DNA of 64,000 bases from Serinus canaria (GCF_022539315.1 NC_066321.1:7258824-7322823); one strand, 5' to 3'; counted from the first letter of the stretch, positions 50,500 through 63,244 are shown. Notes: a model not told the origin generated them from the letters alone. Numbers and translations: made by a program.

Positions 50500-52440
50500 G
50501 TTGCGCTGTGGTGCCCGCTGGGCCCCGTGTCCCGCCGGGCAGCCCCGCTCTGGGCACGGCTCTGGGGCCCCTCCCGGCTCCTGCCCGGGGGAACGGGGCT
50601 GCGGAGGGAGCGCTGTGCACAGCGGGGAAGAGCCAGAGCTGGCTGCTGACCCGGGCCTGCCGGTCCCGACAGCAGCGGGGCCATCCACCTGCGGCCCCGG
50701 GAGCGCAGCTGGCCCCGGGAGCAGCGCCGGCTCCTCCGAGGGCATGGACACTCTACGGGGGATTGGCAGAACAGCTCTGATGGAGCAGAGCTTGCTCTGC
50801 AGGCACGGACATTTACACAGCCTCTTCCAAAACTTTAAGAGAAGCAAGACAGAAAAAAAAAAAATACCACCCACAAAAAACCACAAAAACCTAAAATACG
50901 GAGGAACAGAGAAGGCAGGGGAAGAGAGCACGGAGTGAAGAACTAGAGATGGAGAAGTGGAAATGGAGCGTGAAACTAGTCTGTCAAAGAAAAAAAAAAA
51001 AAAAAACAAAAAAAGGGGAAGAAGCAAACCCTAAGTGTGCAAGACCCTTGAGAAATGTCCTAAAGTGCAGTGAGGTGGTGGAATCTTAGTTTCATAGTTA
51101 CCATAATCTTTACACTCTGTGATACTAAGTCTCACAGGACCTGAAAGCAGTAGCAACTATTAAATTTTTGCTTCACTATCAACACACTTTAAAGAGCGTA
51201 AAAAAGTGATATTGTGTAGACATGCAAGCTAAATTAAAGCAAAATTTCAAGATGTATATGTTAGTGAATAATGAGCTGCAAAAGGAAATGCTAGTCTATC
51301 AAAAACATTGAATTAAATGAACTTTCACAGGATAAGATGAAGTTGCAAAATCAGATTCTGGTTCTGTTTGGTTCGGTTTTGTAGTCAATGTTAGAATTCT
51401 CTGTAGTCAGTGTTGATTACTATTTAAGAATTAAGTTCACAATACCAACCTAAAGATAACTAGGTGTATGTCACATCTTGCAGATTATTCAGTATTCACC
51501 TGCTAACAGAAATAAAGCTTTTGGCAAAATTTAGCTATTACATATTTTGGAAATTTTACAACAATACTGTTAGGAAACAATAGGAAGCAATGTATACACA
51601 TGAATAAAAAGGTGTTTAATTGTTATTAGGTGATACATATGATATAGCTGTGAAGTAATTTTAAATGCTACTCACACTTACAAACTGTTGAAATCAAACA
51701 TGATATTTTACCTTTCCTATAGGTTAGGGATAGAAAAAATCCATTCCCTCTCATATAAAAATGTGATAGCTTATCATCATATATCTGGAGGACTTTTGCT
51801 GTTGGGCTTGAGTTATTCCCTGTAGATAAACAAAAGTTACTTCTTCAAAAGCAAACAAACAAAAACAAAAAACAAAAAACAAACAAAAAATCCCACCCCA
51901 AACTTGAAGAACTTTTAGTGTGAAACTGGTTTGGGCTTTTTTTTGTGAGCCTGAATTTCATAAACCAGCTGTATTTTAATTTATATACAGTAGCACTAAG
52001 AGACATCCAACAAGTTTGATGCCCCATAAAAATGGTTTTTAGAAGAGTAAGATACAATCCCTACCCCAAAGCATTTATAGCATAAATGGCACAAGGACAT
52101 GCAGTGAATTATACTTATGGTTCAAACTGTCCTTTTTTGATGTACTCTGAGTGTACATTATAAATAAAGTATTGATTTGTTCTTCTGGCCTCACTATCAC
52201 TATCAGACAAAATGAAATTGCCAAAATGTGCAGCATGGTGCTTTTACATGAAATTGTGACTTTACAACTGCCTAAAGAGATTTTAGGTAAACTGAATTTC
52301 TTAGACAAAGCTTCAGGAAAGTAGCATTCTGCGGAATTCAGAGAAGTTGAAAAATATAGACAATATAACAGAAAAAACATGTGTGTATCTCACAGCCTCT
52401 AATTTTCTTGGGTCTAGCAGATCTTTGTTTAGTATTTATA
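50500..52440. other. Spacer between the divergent genes, no supportable gene
   Basis: GC-rich until about 50,780, then AT-rich with A-runs at 50,850, 50,990 and 51,850-51,890. Open frames in the GC-rich part lack conserved features. Confidence 0.55.
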
Positions 52441-52530
52441 CAGAGACTCAGTAAACTTAAACAGCTTATCCAAGGTCACTCAGTTCATCAGCAGCAAAAC
52501 CTGAAGAGAAAACCAAAGAGTTATGACTAC
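52441..52530 (-). mobile_element. MIR-like SINE fragment
   Basis: GAGACTCAGTAAACTTAAAC, then AGCTTATCCAAGGTCACTCA and GTTCATCAGCAGCAAAACCT follow the reverse complement of the MIR core (GAGGCTCAGAGAGGTTAA, CCAAGGTCACACAGCTAG). This family predates the amniote split, so it is an old relic. Confidence 0.65.
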
Positions 52531-53498
52531 AGTACTGTGACAGAGATACTGCATGTAATACTTTCCTATATCTAATAGTGCCTTTACTAAATAATATATT
52601 GAAAAACATGATACCTAATTTATATTAAAATGGGGGCATGTGTTATATGAAAAAAAAAAAAAATCCCTGCTGCATTAGTACAGGGAGAATAAATAAGGCA
52701 GCAGGGAAGGTTGAGATTCCCAGGCTCTTACCTGATTAAGAGAAAAAACTTGGTTTGCTGCCCCTAGAAAATTCTTTCCCACAGTGATCAGCAGTAGTGA
52801 TGACAAAATACCTGTGATATGCAGATTTTCTCTCTTTTAATGCTTTAGTCTCCTTTGACAGTGGAAAGCACATGAAATCCCACCTGAATTAAGAGCAGCT
52901 TTCTGGGTGTAGCTCCATGTGGACTCTCATGTGTATGAGTTTTCTTCTTTAGGAGGCAATGCAGCAGTTTGCACCTCAATATGGCAGCACAGTTAAATCC
53001 ACCTTGTAAAGTTCTGATTTGAAGCATCTTGACTGGGGCAGGCAAACAGGAGGGCACTGTTGTCCTTCAGGTGGAGTGCCAAGATTTCCTCATCACGGGA
53101 TGAAGCACTTACACTGTGGTTCCTGGGGAATTTTGAGAGAAACAGGTCAGCATTGTCTAAAGCTTAGAAGTTTGTAGTTATTACACTTAAAAATATCACA
53201 GGACTTCTGTATTTTTAGCTCTTGATTAAGTAATTTCCTTCCTATTGTAAAATTCATGTGATGATCTTGTGTCTTCTCTGAAAGAAACTGTTATGAGAAT
53301 GATTTGTCTTTTGTTTTTACTGTGCCTTTTTCAGGAATTAGATTTTAGTAAACACATTTAATAGAACAATACAAATCTTGAAAGTGTACACATACTACAT
53401 ATTTATTTTTCCTACTGTGAATATTTTAGTTACATGCATAGCATTTTTGCAGGCAAAGCAAAATTCTATTTCCCAGCATCACTGTAATATTTTCATAA

Positions 53499-53786
53499 GA
53501 TAAAACATCCACAAAACATGCAAATCTTCTAAATTGCACTTCTCAAGAAAATTTGAATTTAGTTTCTGCTCATATATGTTCTACTTACAAGAACATAAAA
53601 GCTGATTTGGAAGAAATAGATCAGATCCCAAGAATGAAATTTAATACTCGATCTCAGAGCTTTACAAAGGAATTGAACCTACTTATTTTAGAGAAATGCC
53701 TCCTTCAAAAGGATTTGGAACAGATCTTTGATGAAAAAAACGTTCATGTTGCTGAACAAGCAAAGCAGCAAAAGAAACTGTATTAA
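53499..53786 (+). pseudogene. Unidentified coiled-coil-like reading frame, possibly a pseudogene fragment
   Basis: Open from just after a stop at 53496-53498 to TAA at 53784-53786. Residues such as NIKADLEEIDQIPRMKF, LILEKCLLQKDLEQIF and EKNVHVAEQAKQQKK are rich in Glu, Lys, Gln and Leu with heptad-like spacing, unlike the hydrophobic chance frames nearby. Protein-like composition may continue in another frame (53780-53875: VLKIQSDKVGFDQLLLLL), which would imply a frameshift; alternatively that pyrimidine run (ending CTCCTTAG at 53828-53835) is a splice acceptor. There is no ATG near the start. I could not identify the parent gene. Confidence 0.35.
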
Positions 53787-53904
53787 AAATTCAAAGTGAC
53801 AAAGTCGGTTTTGATCAACTTCTGCTTCTCCTTAGGGAAAGGACACAGTCTGAGTGTTCAGGAGTAGACTCAGTGTAGCTTGCAGACAGTGGAGTGTTCT
53901 CCTG

Positions 53905-54245
53905 TCCAGTTGGGTTAGACCAAAAGTCCATCCAGCTCAGAATATCCAATGTTTCATAATGGATGCCTGGGGAAAATGGTGTTGGAAACAAGGGACTGGT
54001 TTCCATAGCACATGCTTCTAGTTTTTAGAAACAAGTGGGTACCAGCTCCTGACCTGAAAGGATGTAATTCAGCCAATGCATTTAATAGCTCTGATGGACC
54101 CATGAATTTGGCAAATCACTTTTGTGAACCCAGTAACACCAAAGTTGTTATGGATTTACTGAGGCAGTCTTGTGACATAAGAGAAAATGTTCTGTTTTGC
54201 TTGGGTTTAGGCCCCTGGATAATAATCTTATCACACAAGTTGTAA
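53905..54245. mobile_element. Ancient amniote LINE (CR1/L3-like) remnant
   Basis: TTGGGTTAGACCAAAAGTCC then ATCCAGCTCAGAATATCC, followed by TTAATAGCTCTGATGGACCC and ATGAATTT further on, parallels a widespread reptile LINE 3' region as remembered (GGGTCAGACCAAAGGTCCAT, GATGGACCT, CATGAATTTATC). Highly diverged; boundaries are approximate. Confidence 0.55.
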
Positions 54246-54249
54246 TCCT

Positions 54250-57200
54250 TGTTTCATTTCATCTTCTTTGCATTATTTGTGTTTTAACTGTTTTATATTT
54301 GTCCTCAACTGTCTTTGAGTGCTCTCACATCCTAAGTCCAGCTTTGCAAGAAGCCTCTTGTGACTGAGGGAGTGATTTTATTGCTCAATTATCCTCACTG
54401 CCTTCCTTTCCTTCTGGTCCAATTCTTGAGAGGCTGAAATGAAAACATTCATATGAATGCATGAAATATAGTTAGACTGTTAAAGTTATGATTTCCAATC
54501 TGTTTTCAGTCCCTTTTCTGAGTATTTACAAACATTTTGTGGTTTTGACCTTGCTGAGCTGTTACATGGCTGTTTTCTTAATGTTTTACCTGATGACAAT
54601 CTCTAAGAAATCTTAGTGCTTAAAAAGGTGTTATTTTTTATAACATCTATGCTGATCACCATGAGAACTACTGGTACTTACAGGAAAAAAGTTACTCTGC
54701 AGATGTAATACAAGAAAAAAAACAAAAATACTTTTGAATTTTTTATCAACCATTACTTTTAATAGCTGTAGAAAATTAATTGGAACTGAGAGCTTTTTCT
54801 GCTTCCTACTGAACATTACTTGCAAATATTAGCTTGTAATAAAATTACAGATGAGTAAAACAACTCGTTTGTGGAACTTGCCGTCACTTACTTCAGTCTC
54901 TTTACTCTGCTGATTTATAACAGGAAAGAAAACAGGAAGCTTAATTGGCAATGGGATTTCCCAGACTGAAAATTATTAAATTGCTATCACTCAATTATTT
55001 TCGGTAGATGAGTTGTGACCATTAATTGTTATAAAAAGGACAATTTAAAAACCATTTCCAAGCCTATTCAAGCAACCCAAAAAGTAAATGGAAAGTAAAC
55101 CTTTGGAAGTGTTCTGAATTACTGAATTACCATGCCATTGAGAGAAATCACATGTGGGAGTGGACTGCACGTGTAAAATTCATGCATGTTGACAACCAGA
55201 GAGCCCTTTGAACACCAGGGCTGGCAGAAATGCATGTGTGAACATGAATACCTGTCCTGCTGGAGACGTGAGCCAAAAACACCAAACAGGCCTTAACAGA
55301 GAGCCAAAAGTGAGTTTTATTTACATTGAATATCCCCATGAAAGCAGCTCTTCTAAAGGTCAAGTCAAGCAGTTCTCTCAGCACAAGTCCAACCAGATGG
55401 AACTGCTGATAATGTGACCCCGCATTTTCAGAACACAGAACAGATTTTTACATTTGTGCTTCTGCACATTCCTGGGTGAATAATCACAATGATTCAGGGA
55501 GGCACATTGCAACATAAGGTGGTATTCAAAGGGAATGGAAGCATTGCCCAATATGGCAATAGGGAACTGATCCCTTGCTGGGAATGCATAATGCTCCAGA
55601 GAAGGCAGGGATTCTCCTGGGAAGGGCCTAAAGCAAAGGAATCAATGTCCCATGTGGATTCTTACCCCAGTAGCAAGGGAGACCTTCTGTGTGTATGTGG
55701 CTTCTGTAGAAAGAGCCCACAAATGGATTAAACTGGAAGCTGCTCTGATGGGAAACACAAAGTTTTGTTTTTCACTTCTTCTAATTTTAAGACCACTGGT
55801 CTTAGTGCAGATGCTCTTAAACTGCACCAAAAATGAAATTTTATGGACAGAGCTACTCGTTTGGGGCTTTGCTGGTGCATTATTTTTAGATCAAAAGGTT
55901 TCCAAGTGTATTGTTCATAAAGGTCAAGTCTGTTGGCTTGTTAGGATGGCACACCAAATTGAACAGGCATGTAGTGCTGCAAATAGAGATTTTAATGCCC
56001 CTATTCTCACAGTAAGGACTAACAAAATTAATGTAATCTGTTTGTCTAGAAGATTTTGTCCAATTTACATATTCATTAGCATAATTTACCAGAGTGCTTG
56101 CTTTTAATACTGTTTTTTAAAGCAGCAGAGTGAGAGAAACACTTGGATACAAGGTGTTAGTTTTGATATATTTTTGATACTGGACATGTGAAGACCACAT
56201 CATTAAAAATTGGCTGTGGCCCTCTTCAAAGACATCCACATGATCCTTACAGTATCAGACACAGCACTGCAGAGCTGCAAATCAGCTTTTATACTTTTTG
56301 GTGATTCATTAAGGTATTATTTCAGGAAAATTTCCTACAGTCTTTGAGCAGTACAAGCAATTTTACAGAAATGAGTTAACAGTTTCTTTATATACTACCA
56401 AACAGAAACAATAAACCCTGTATGGAGGCACCCAGCATTCAGAAATAATGCTTTGAAATAGTTTCCATTTTGTATGCAAGCAGCATTGTCACTAGAAATA
56501 GATCGAGTTATACACTTATTGAAGAACACAGTATTTTTAAAGTGTTCCACTGCTGACTAACTTAAGTGGCATTGTATATTGTTTCTAAATAAATCATACA
56601 TCTTAATTAGAAGCTTGGACTGCAGATAGCTGTGATAATTGAAAAAGATGCTGCACGAGCTGTTCATTGCCTTCCCCCAGCTCTGGTGGAGAGAATGTTC
56701 CCTGTTCTGTGAGAGAACATTCCCCATCCTGCTAGAAAGAAGGCAGCCAAATAGTTTAACCCATCAGGAGTATTTTTAGTTATGTTCCATTTTGTCTAGA
56801 GACAATTGGAGAGTGCTCATCCATGCTCCTCTGATAGAGCTGTGGATGCCATAATATCCAGATGATTGATACCATATATTCAAGCAGCACCCTGCCACAT
56901 CCAGAGAAGGACACCTGTGCATGTGAGTTCCAAATTCTCCTCCTAGCCCTCTTCTCCTCCCTTCATTATCTTAAAGTAAATACAATAAGAGTAATGTGGC
57001 ACAATGACCACAGATGTGATATAATGACCTTATCACATCTATTGTCTTCTGAAAGCTAATCTGAGGAGTCAACAGTTTGGGTCAGCTGAAGAGAATATAT
57101 TTTTATCAAAAGTCACACACCAAGGAGAAATCCAAGCACATAAAATACGAGCATTTCTAAACAATCCTCTTATGAAAAGCCATTTAGAATGAGAGGTCAA

Positions 57201-59639
57201 ATATTAGCAGCCAAACCCTCTCAAAAGTTGATAAGCAATGGTGAAAGCCAGAAAAATGTCTCAGAACAGAAACTCATTTGTTTACCTGTCACTCATTCAA
57301 TTACTTGCAGTTTCAAGTGGGTGGGTAGCAAAAAACCCCCATGGTGCCACTGCACTCTCTATGACTCTTCATGCTACTTGTTTTGTGAAATGACCCACTA
57401 GGTTCACCTTGATCCTCTTTTCCAATCCAGATTTCCTTGCTCTGGTACTTGGCACTGGTTTAAGGCTCAGTTTTGCCCTTGTGGACTTCTGTGCTCTGCT
57501 GAAAAGCTCACATAACAGTTAAACACCTGCTAAACTGCAAACTGGTGACACACTGGTTTTATTAAGCACATTGCTGACATCCTTGGAAAAAGAAAAAATA
57601 AAAGGACCACTAAATTAAAACCAGTGATTTTACATAAATTTTCGAGTTATCAAGGCTTTTACTCAAATTAATGTTCATGACACAGTGAGAGTGGAAGTTG
57701 ATGCAGGTCAGGCATGCACAGCTGGGATTGATACAAGTTCTCAGTTCAGTTGAAGTGCATAAGTCACATGAAAAAGGCAGCAATCCACATTTGTTCCAGC
57801 CAAGGAAGTAAATAGGTGCAATAGAGAACACATAATAATCTTTCTATTACACAAGGAAGCCCAGATTTTCTGATCATGGGCAAACTATGCACTGCTATTC
57901 CTTGGCTGCAGGTGTGACTGTGTGGAGCCTGTGCAGTACAGATACAACTCCAGGACAGAGGTTTGTGCCCTGCTTTGCAGTTGGAGGGATTCTCCTGCCA
58001 TCCTTCTGCTAGTTCACTTTCAGTGGCAATATAAAGGATTAAGAAATTATGAGTAAGAACAGAAAAACAGCATGCAGATAGCCAATTTTGAATGGAAAAG
58101 CAAGCTGTAAATAGGAATGCAGCTTCCCTCAACTTTTGCAGATTTTGCCTCAGCCCAGAACATCAAGTTCTTAAGGCATCATATTTTCAGTTAAATTATT
58201 TTTCTAGGTTTGTCTTTTGATACATAATTCGCTGTTATTCCTACCAAATAAAATGGGCAATAGTGGTGTTATCATCATAACAGTCTAAGGACATAAACAA
58301 GCCCCAGTTTATAAGTTTCTCTCTTCCTTACACACCTTGTTTCAGTGCACCAAGAATTATAGCTGGGTTTTTTTTCCCATCCTTCATTTAGAAAAAGTAT
58401 GGACTAATCATATTTTGAAAGTTAATGGTTTTAGTGTATCTACATTGAACTCTTGGAGAGCAGCCACATCAAATGAGTTCCTGGTAATTTGCCATGACTT
58501 CACCATGTGCAGCTCCATGAAATTACATGCCTCCCATATGGCTGTTGCTATAGCTATGCCAAAATCAACCAATTACACTGTAATCTTGCTTGTGGCCCTT
58601 CTTGGAGGAAATCTACACACATCCTTTATCTGCGTAGATAAAATGTTTTGGGTATTTTTAGCTCTCTGTAGTATTCTCTCAACTACTGGAAAACTTATTT
58701 ATATTAAAATACTCAGAACACGATGGTTAAGTGATTAAGCAGTGTACTTCATAATAAATACTTAGCAATAAAGGAATATTGTCTAATGGCTAACCTAGAC
58801 ATGATTTTTCTTGGCTGTCTCTCTAACTTTTGTTGTCATGTTTAGCTGGGCTTAAGGGCTGTTCAGTGTGATGTACTGGATTTTAAGGTGCCTTTTAAAT
58901 TCAGTTTATACCAATCTGATTAGCAACATGCCGATCCAGGCATCAGACTCTCAGCCCTCCTGGGCATTTCCAAAATCCTTCCACCCCTGGAATCTCCTTT
59001 TGGATTGCTTTTTTTTTTTTCCTCTTGCACTTTGCTGCACTTCCCAGGCCTGGATCTATATATAGATTCACAGCCCTTGTTCTTTCTGCATGTTCAAGGG
59101 CAGGCCATTAACTGCATGTAAACGATCCAGAGTGAGCAGGATGCTGAAAAGCTTCCCACACAGCTTAGCAAGGGATTTGTAATGCTTTTGTCTAGGTACA
59201 CACTTCTTCAGGCTGAGGTACTTGTGGGAAATTTTAATACTTAGCGCTGCTGTAGCTGGTAAACCATACAAAACATCTTGGAAAACTGTGGAGCCCCACG
59301 ACTGATTTGTATAACACCTGCAGAAAGCTGTCTGCAAATTCCTTCCTTCTGAATCAAACTGTTAGACTGCATCTCTGTTTACCTGTTGATTAATAGAAAC
59401 ACTTTCCTCCTGACTTTAATCCTCTCATTCCTTATCCATTTGTATTCATCTGCATTCCCTTGCTCTGTGTTTACATTGTAAACTGCCTGGAGGCAGATGG
59501 AAACAGAAGGAGGATGCTCTGCAATGGTAATTACTTCTGTTAGCATGGATGTTTAGGAGAAGATCACCTGCAATCCAACTGTGCTTACAAACGCTGGACT
59601 TGGTGCCTCATTGAAGGATGCTGTTGCTGTATAGGATTT
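54250..59639. other. Spacer between the divergent genes, no supportable gene
   Basis: Several open frames of 120-150 codons occur (55652-56107, 57764-58132, 58337-58738), but none shows a recognisable domain, codon bias or splice context. A short inverted repeat (GAATGTTC 56693-56700 with GAACATTC 56715-56722) was noted. Confidence 0.55.
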
Positions 59640-59830
59640 CACAGAATCATAAAGGTTGGAAAAGACCACTAAGACCAGCTCAGCCACCACCATGCTCACA
59701 GCTAAACCATGTCCCCAAGTGCCACATCGACATGCTTTTTGAACACTTCCAGAGATGGTACCAGATAAAGGCAATTCAGGCTTTTGTTCACTCCCATTCC
59801 TTTGGTAAGATTGAGAATATACCAAGACAT
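59640..59830 (-). mobile_element. CR1 LINE 3'-end fragment
   Basis: CACAGAATCATAAAGGTTGG, then AAAAGACCACTAAGACCAGC, then CATGTCCCCAAGTGCCACAT and TTTGAACACTTCCAGAGATG is a reversed CR1 tail. The outer boundary is blurred. The 161-codon minus-strand frame over it comes partly from this element. Confidence 0.85.
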
Positions 59831-59899
59831 TTCTTCCACACATTAAAAATTTTGGTTCTGGTACACCCTGAAACAATAAAAAGCTTTTCATAACACAGG

Positions 59900-62440
59900 A
59901 ACCGACTTCTTGCCAAATAAGGATGAAAAGATTCAGAAAATTACACCATGAAAACAGACTGTAGGCTTTTCTACTGCTCTTGTACCAAAAGGTTGGAAGT
60001 AAAGGTTGGAAAATCTTTCCATGAAAGAAATATACCAATCAGCACAGCAATCCTGCTGGATCTAGCTGAATTTCAGCTTTATAAGCTCAATTCTGTAATT
60101 TGAGCACAAGACTTCTGTGCTAAAAATATCCACCAAGATAATCTAGATGCCAATGCATAAAACTACAAAAGGTCTATACAGAAACCAGAATTGAAATTTA
60201 GATTAATCTATTTGAATTTGGATGAGTTATATATCAAACTTGTGTTTATGGTACAACAATGTGAAATAATATTGCTTAAAGAGAAATCTTGCCCCCTTTT
60301 TTTATTGGGCTGGTGCCTGTATCCACAGCCATCTGAAAACTGCATCTGGCAAGGCTAATAAAATGAAACAGGAGATCTCAAGGCCAAGGTCTTTCAAACC
60401 CTTCTCTGGCAAAACTGTGACTCGTTTGGCACCTTGATACTGAGAGAAATCCTATGCTTTTTGGTCCTCAAATGTAAATTCCACTGTAATTCAGTAAATT
60501 AAAATGCACCAGCACTGCTCTTTTTCAATGTCATTCTTAATGCAGACTCAGGAAGAACACACACTGATAGTAAGAGATTGCAAAGGAGCTGCTTAACAGA
60601 GTTGTTTCACTTTCCATATGACCTGAAGCACTTTTTTGTTCTGCTCAACCCTTTTGTTCTGCTCAGTGCCCCACCACTTCCCAGAAAACACTTGTACTCA
60701 CAGGGAGGAAAAGATAAATTCAGCAATGGCATATTTTCTGTAGAGTGCATTACACTAAGTGCTTTTGGGTGTGATTTAAAGTTTTATAGTGAAATGATGC
60801 TTCTGCCAGCAGAAAGTCTCCAGCATGCTATCACAGCCATTCTACTCTCTGTCCTTTGCCTTTGCCATTAAGGTTAATAAGACTAATCAGGAGCATTATT
60901 TGGAAATATTATGTAATAAAGACTGGCCAGCTATGGAACACTAATGATTGGTCTGTTCAAATCTCACTGCAGCTGGGTAAATTAACTCTGGTCCTGATCC
61001 CCTCTGTGCTGTATGGCCTGGACACGACCTGCCAGCTCCATCCTTTCCACATGCCTCAGGTTTTTGGATCTTGTTTTGTGCTCCTCTGGGAGGGTACTTT
61101 AACTTCAGCAGCTGGAGCCCAAAGCTGCCCTCTCATTCCGGAATTCCATCTGCCAGATGCAGCAGTTGAACCTGCTGCATGTATAACCCTGACTACCACA
61201 TAATAAAACTGAGAGGAGAGTGAAAAGTCCACATGGTGGTTTATATCCTGACTGTATTTATTTTAGATAAATATTTACTTATGCACACACAGCAGCACAT
61301 ACAAAGGAAAGGGCTATTTGCACTTTCTCTGAAAAGCATTTAGAGATATTCATCTTTAATATTCTAGCTCAGCATAGCTCACAAGCTACACAATATCCTG
61401 CAGAAATCCCTTTCATTATCTGTAAAATATCTCATAATGTTCTAGTCATAATTTGCTTTGACATTAAAATAGAAATGTTAATATTCTCAATATCTCCTTT
61501 CCTTGCTTATGTTCCTCAGGAAGATCTGGCAGCCCACAGAAGCCAGATGGTGACTTGAACTTCCCAAATGAACTGCCTGGCTGCTGCTGCTGAAAGGGAT
61601 GGTTTTGCTCTTTCTTATCTCACCCTGAAGGGCATGTACCTAGTCCTTCCTTTGCTTTGGCACTGACTCCAGTCTATCCCTCCAGTGAAAAAAGGCAAAG
61701 AGGCTATTACTTGGAGATAGGTGAGACCAGGTGAGGAGAACATGCTGAAGACAGAAAAACAAGACCACTGTGAGAATACTTGGAGGGCTCTCTAAGGGAC
61801 ACAGGGCCATCAGCAGCCACACAGCTCCGAGGTGAAGTCAGGATGTCAGAGCAGCACTAGGACCAGTGTGGAGGCTACCAGAGGGACAAGGCAAGTCTAA
61901 TATCAAGGCAGCAAGCAAGGCTGAGACAGCACCGACCTACAGCCAAGCTCAGACAAAATCTGAAGGGCCAGAGCTGAGCTTAACTGGGTCTCTATTTCGC
62001 TGGGACAAGGACTGTGGGGTGGAGATGCCTGATGATGCTTATTAGAGCCATTAAGATCCATTGCTGCCCTCTGGCAATTACTCATTTTGATCTACTATCA
62101 AGTTTGTCCACAGCTTGACATCCAATTATACCATGAAGCTCATATCGCATTGCCAAGGCAGGAGCAACAAGCAAAGGATTGAAAATTCCTGAAATACCTA
62201 ATATGAGAACTTTGAAAAAAACAAAAAATAGTGTATGGCTGCAGTACACCACAGGGCAAGGACTAGGCCAGACCTGGTGTGCTCAGCACTCTGTCCTTCA
62301 AAGCCTGAAGGGTTGTGGAAGGCAGGCAGAGAGAGAAAGACAAAAGTACAGACTATATTATGTCGACCTGAGCACCTGACCCCAACAGTGCATCGTCTCC
62401 TGCCCTCTTTGGGACAAAGATGATAGGGTGAGTCTGTCTC
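59900..62440. other. Spacer upstream of ACTR3, no supportable gene
   Basis: AT-rich DNA with chance open frames (for example 60856-61203). No element was recognised before the CR1 copy near 62.45 kb. Confidence 0.5.
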
Positions 62441-62446
62441 ATCTCT

Positions 62447-62790
62447 CTGAAAAGGCGAGACTGCAGGAGCTGGGCCTGTTTGGGCTGGAGAAGACTGAGA
62501 GGGGATCTCATTATTGCACATAAATATCTCAAAGACAGCTGCCAAGATGGTGCCAGATTGTTTCAGTGGTGCCCAGCAACAGGATGAAGAGCACTGGCCA
62601 ATGTTTCACCTCAGCATGAGGAAGAATTTCTTTATATTGAAGGCGGCAGAGCCCTGCAACAGCTGCCTGGGGAGGGTGTGGAGTGTCCCACACTGAAGAC
62701 ATTCCGAGCCCACCCGGATGCATTCCTGTGTCACTGCATGGACCGAATGACCTCCACAGGTCCCTTCCAACCCTAACAGTTCTGTGATTG
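62447..62790 (+). mobile_element. CR1 LINE 3'-end fragment
   Basis: GCAGGAGCTGGGCCTGTTTG, then GGCTGGAGAAGACTGAGAGG, AGGAAGAATTTCTTTAT and GGTCCCTTCCAACCCTAACA, ending in GTTCTGTGATTG. This is a typical sense-oriented CR1 3' part with its tail, 5'-truncated. It lies about 250 bp upstream of the likely ACTR3 start site. Confidence 0.93.
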
Positions 62791-62793
62791 CCC

Positions 62794-62850
62794 ACGAAGG
62801 TGGTGGAGCCACATCCCGGGAGATGTTTAAAGAAAGCCTGGACGTTGCAC
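62794..62850 (+). mobile_element. Second small CR1 fragment
   Basis: GAAGGTGGTGGAGCCACATC, CCGGGAGATGTTTAAAGAAA and GCCTGGACGTTGCAC match the end of the CR1 polymerase frame. It directly follows the tail of the previous copy, so one element may have inserted into another. The ACTR3 CpG island begins just after it. Confidence 0.75.
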
Positions 62851-63200
62851 ATGCCCTGTTTCGACACGGTGCTGTTCGGTCACTGGTCGGAGCCGGCGAC
62901 CTCGGGGGCGTTCTCCAGCCCGACTGACCCCGTGCTATTTCCGCGATAACCAGAGACCGAGCAGCTCCCGCCGCCCTGAGGGCGCTCCGCCGCTCCGCCC
63001 GGCGGGCGAGGCCGCGCCACCGCACGTCACGGGGCGGGGCGGGTCAGCCATCTTGGGCTCGCCGGGCAGCGAGCGAGCGGGCGGGGGCGGAGGCAGCGCC
63101 CGCCCTGCGGAAGTCCCTCGGTGCCGCCGAGCGCAGCCCGTCGAGCCCCGCCGGAGCCCAGGGCTGCCCGCCGTCCCCAGCACCGCCGCTACCGACCAGC

Positions 63201-63244
63201 ATGGCAGGGCGGCTCCCGGCCTGCGTGGTGGACTGCGGCACGGG
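63201..63244 (+). CDS. ACTR3: ACTR3, actin-related protein 3 (Arp3), first coding exon; gene continues past the window
   Basis: 44 nt from ATG to the donor (GG followed by GTGAGA), encoding MAGRLPACVVDCGTG with the last Gly codon split. This is the highly conserved N-terminus of Arp3, including the first phosphate-binding loop of the actin fold (VVDCGTG, which contacts bound ATP). Arp3 pairs with Arp2 in the seven-subunit Arp2/3 complex and nucleates branched actin filaments at the cell cortex. The exon sits in a CpG island downstream of GC-box and YY1-like motifs, as expected for a housekeeping gene. The start context is ACCAGCATGG. The neighbouring SLC35F5 points the other way, and I recall the same pair being close on human chromosome 2. 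Remaining exons are not in the window; positions 63,245-64,000 are intron. Confidence 0.96.

Noticed and set aside
49610..50620. 336-codon minus-strand frame, and similar long frames on both strands at 49.3-50.7 kb
   Set aside because: They span a CpG island and a hexamer repeat. The products are low-complexity Gly/Ala/Arg/Pro or Met/Thr/Gly runs, and all frames are open because of GC content.
56692..56722. GAATGTTC / GAACATTC inverted repeat resembling a hormone or heat-shock element
   Set aside because: An 8-bp arm pair with a 14-nt spacer does not fit the spacing of either element.
58337..58738. 133-codon plus-strand frame with hydrophobic segments
   Set aside because: AT-rich chance frames often look hydrophobic. 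No family motif or conserved helix pattern was recognised.
59553..60038. 161-codon minus-strand frame
   Set aside because: Partly CR1-derived and the rest has no recognisable feature.
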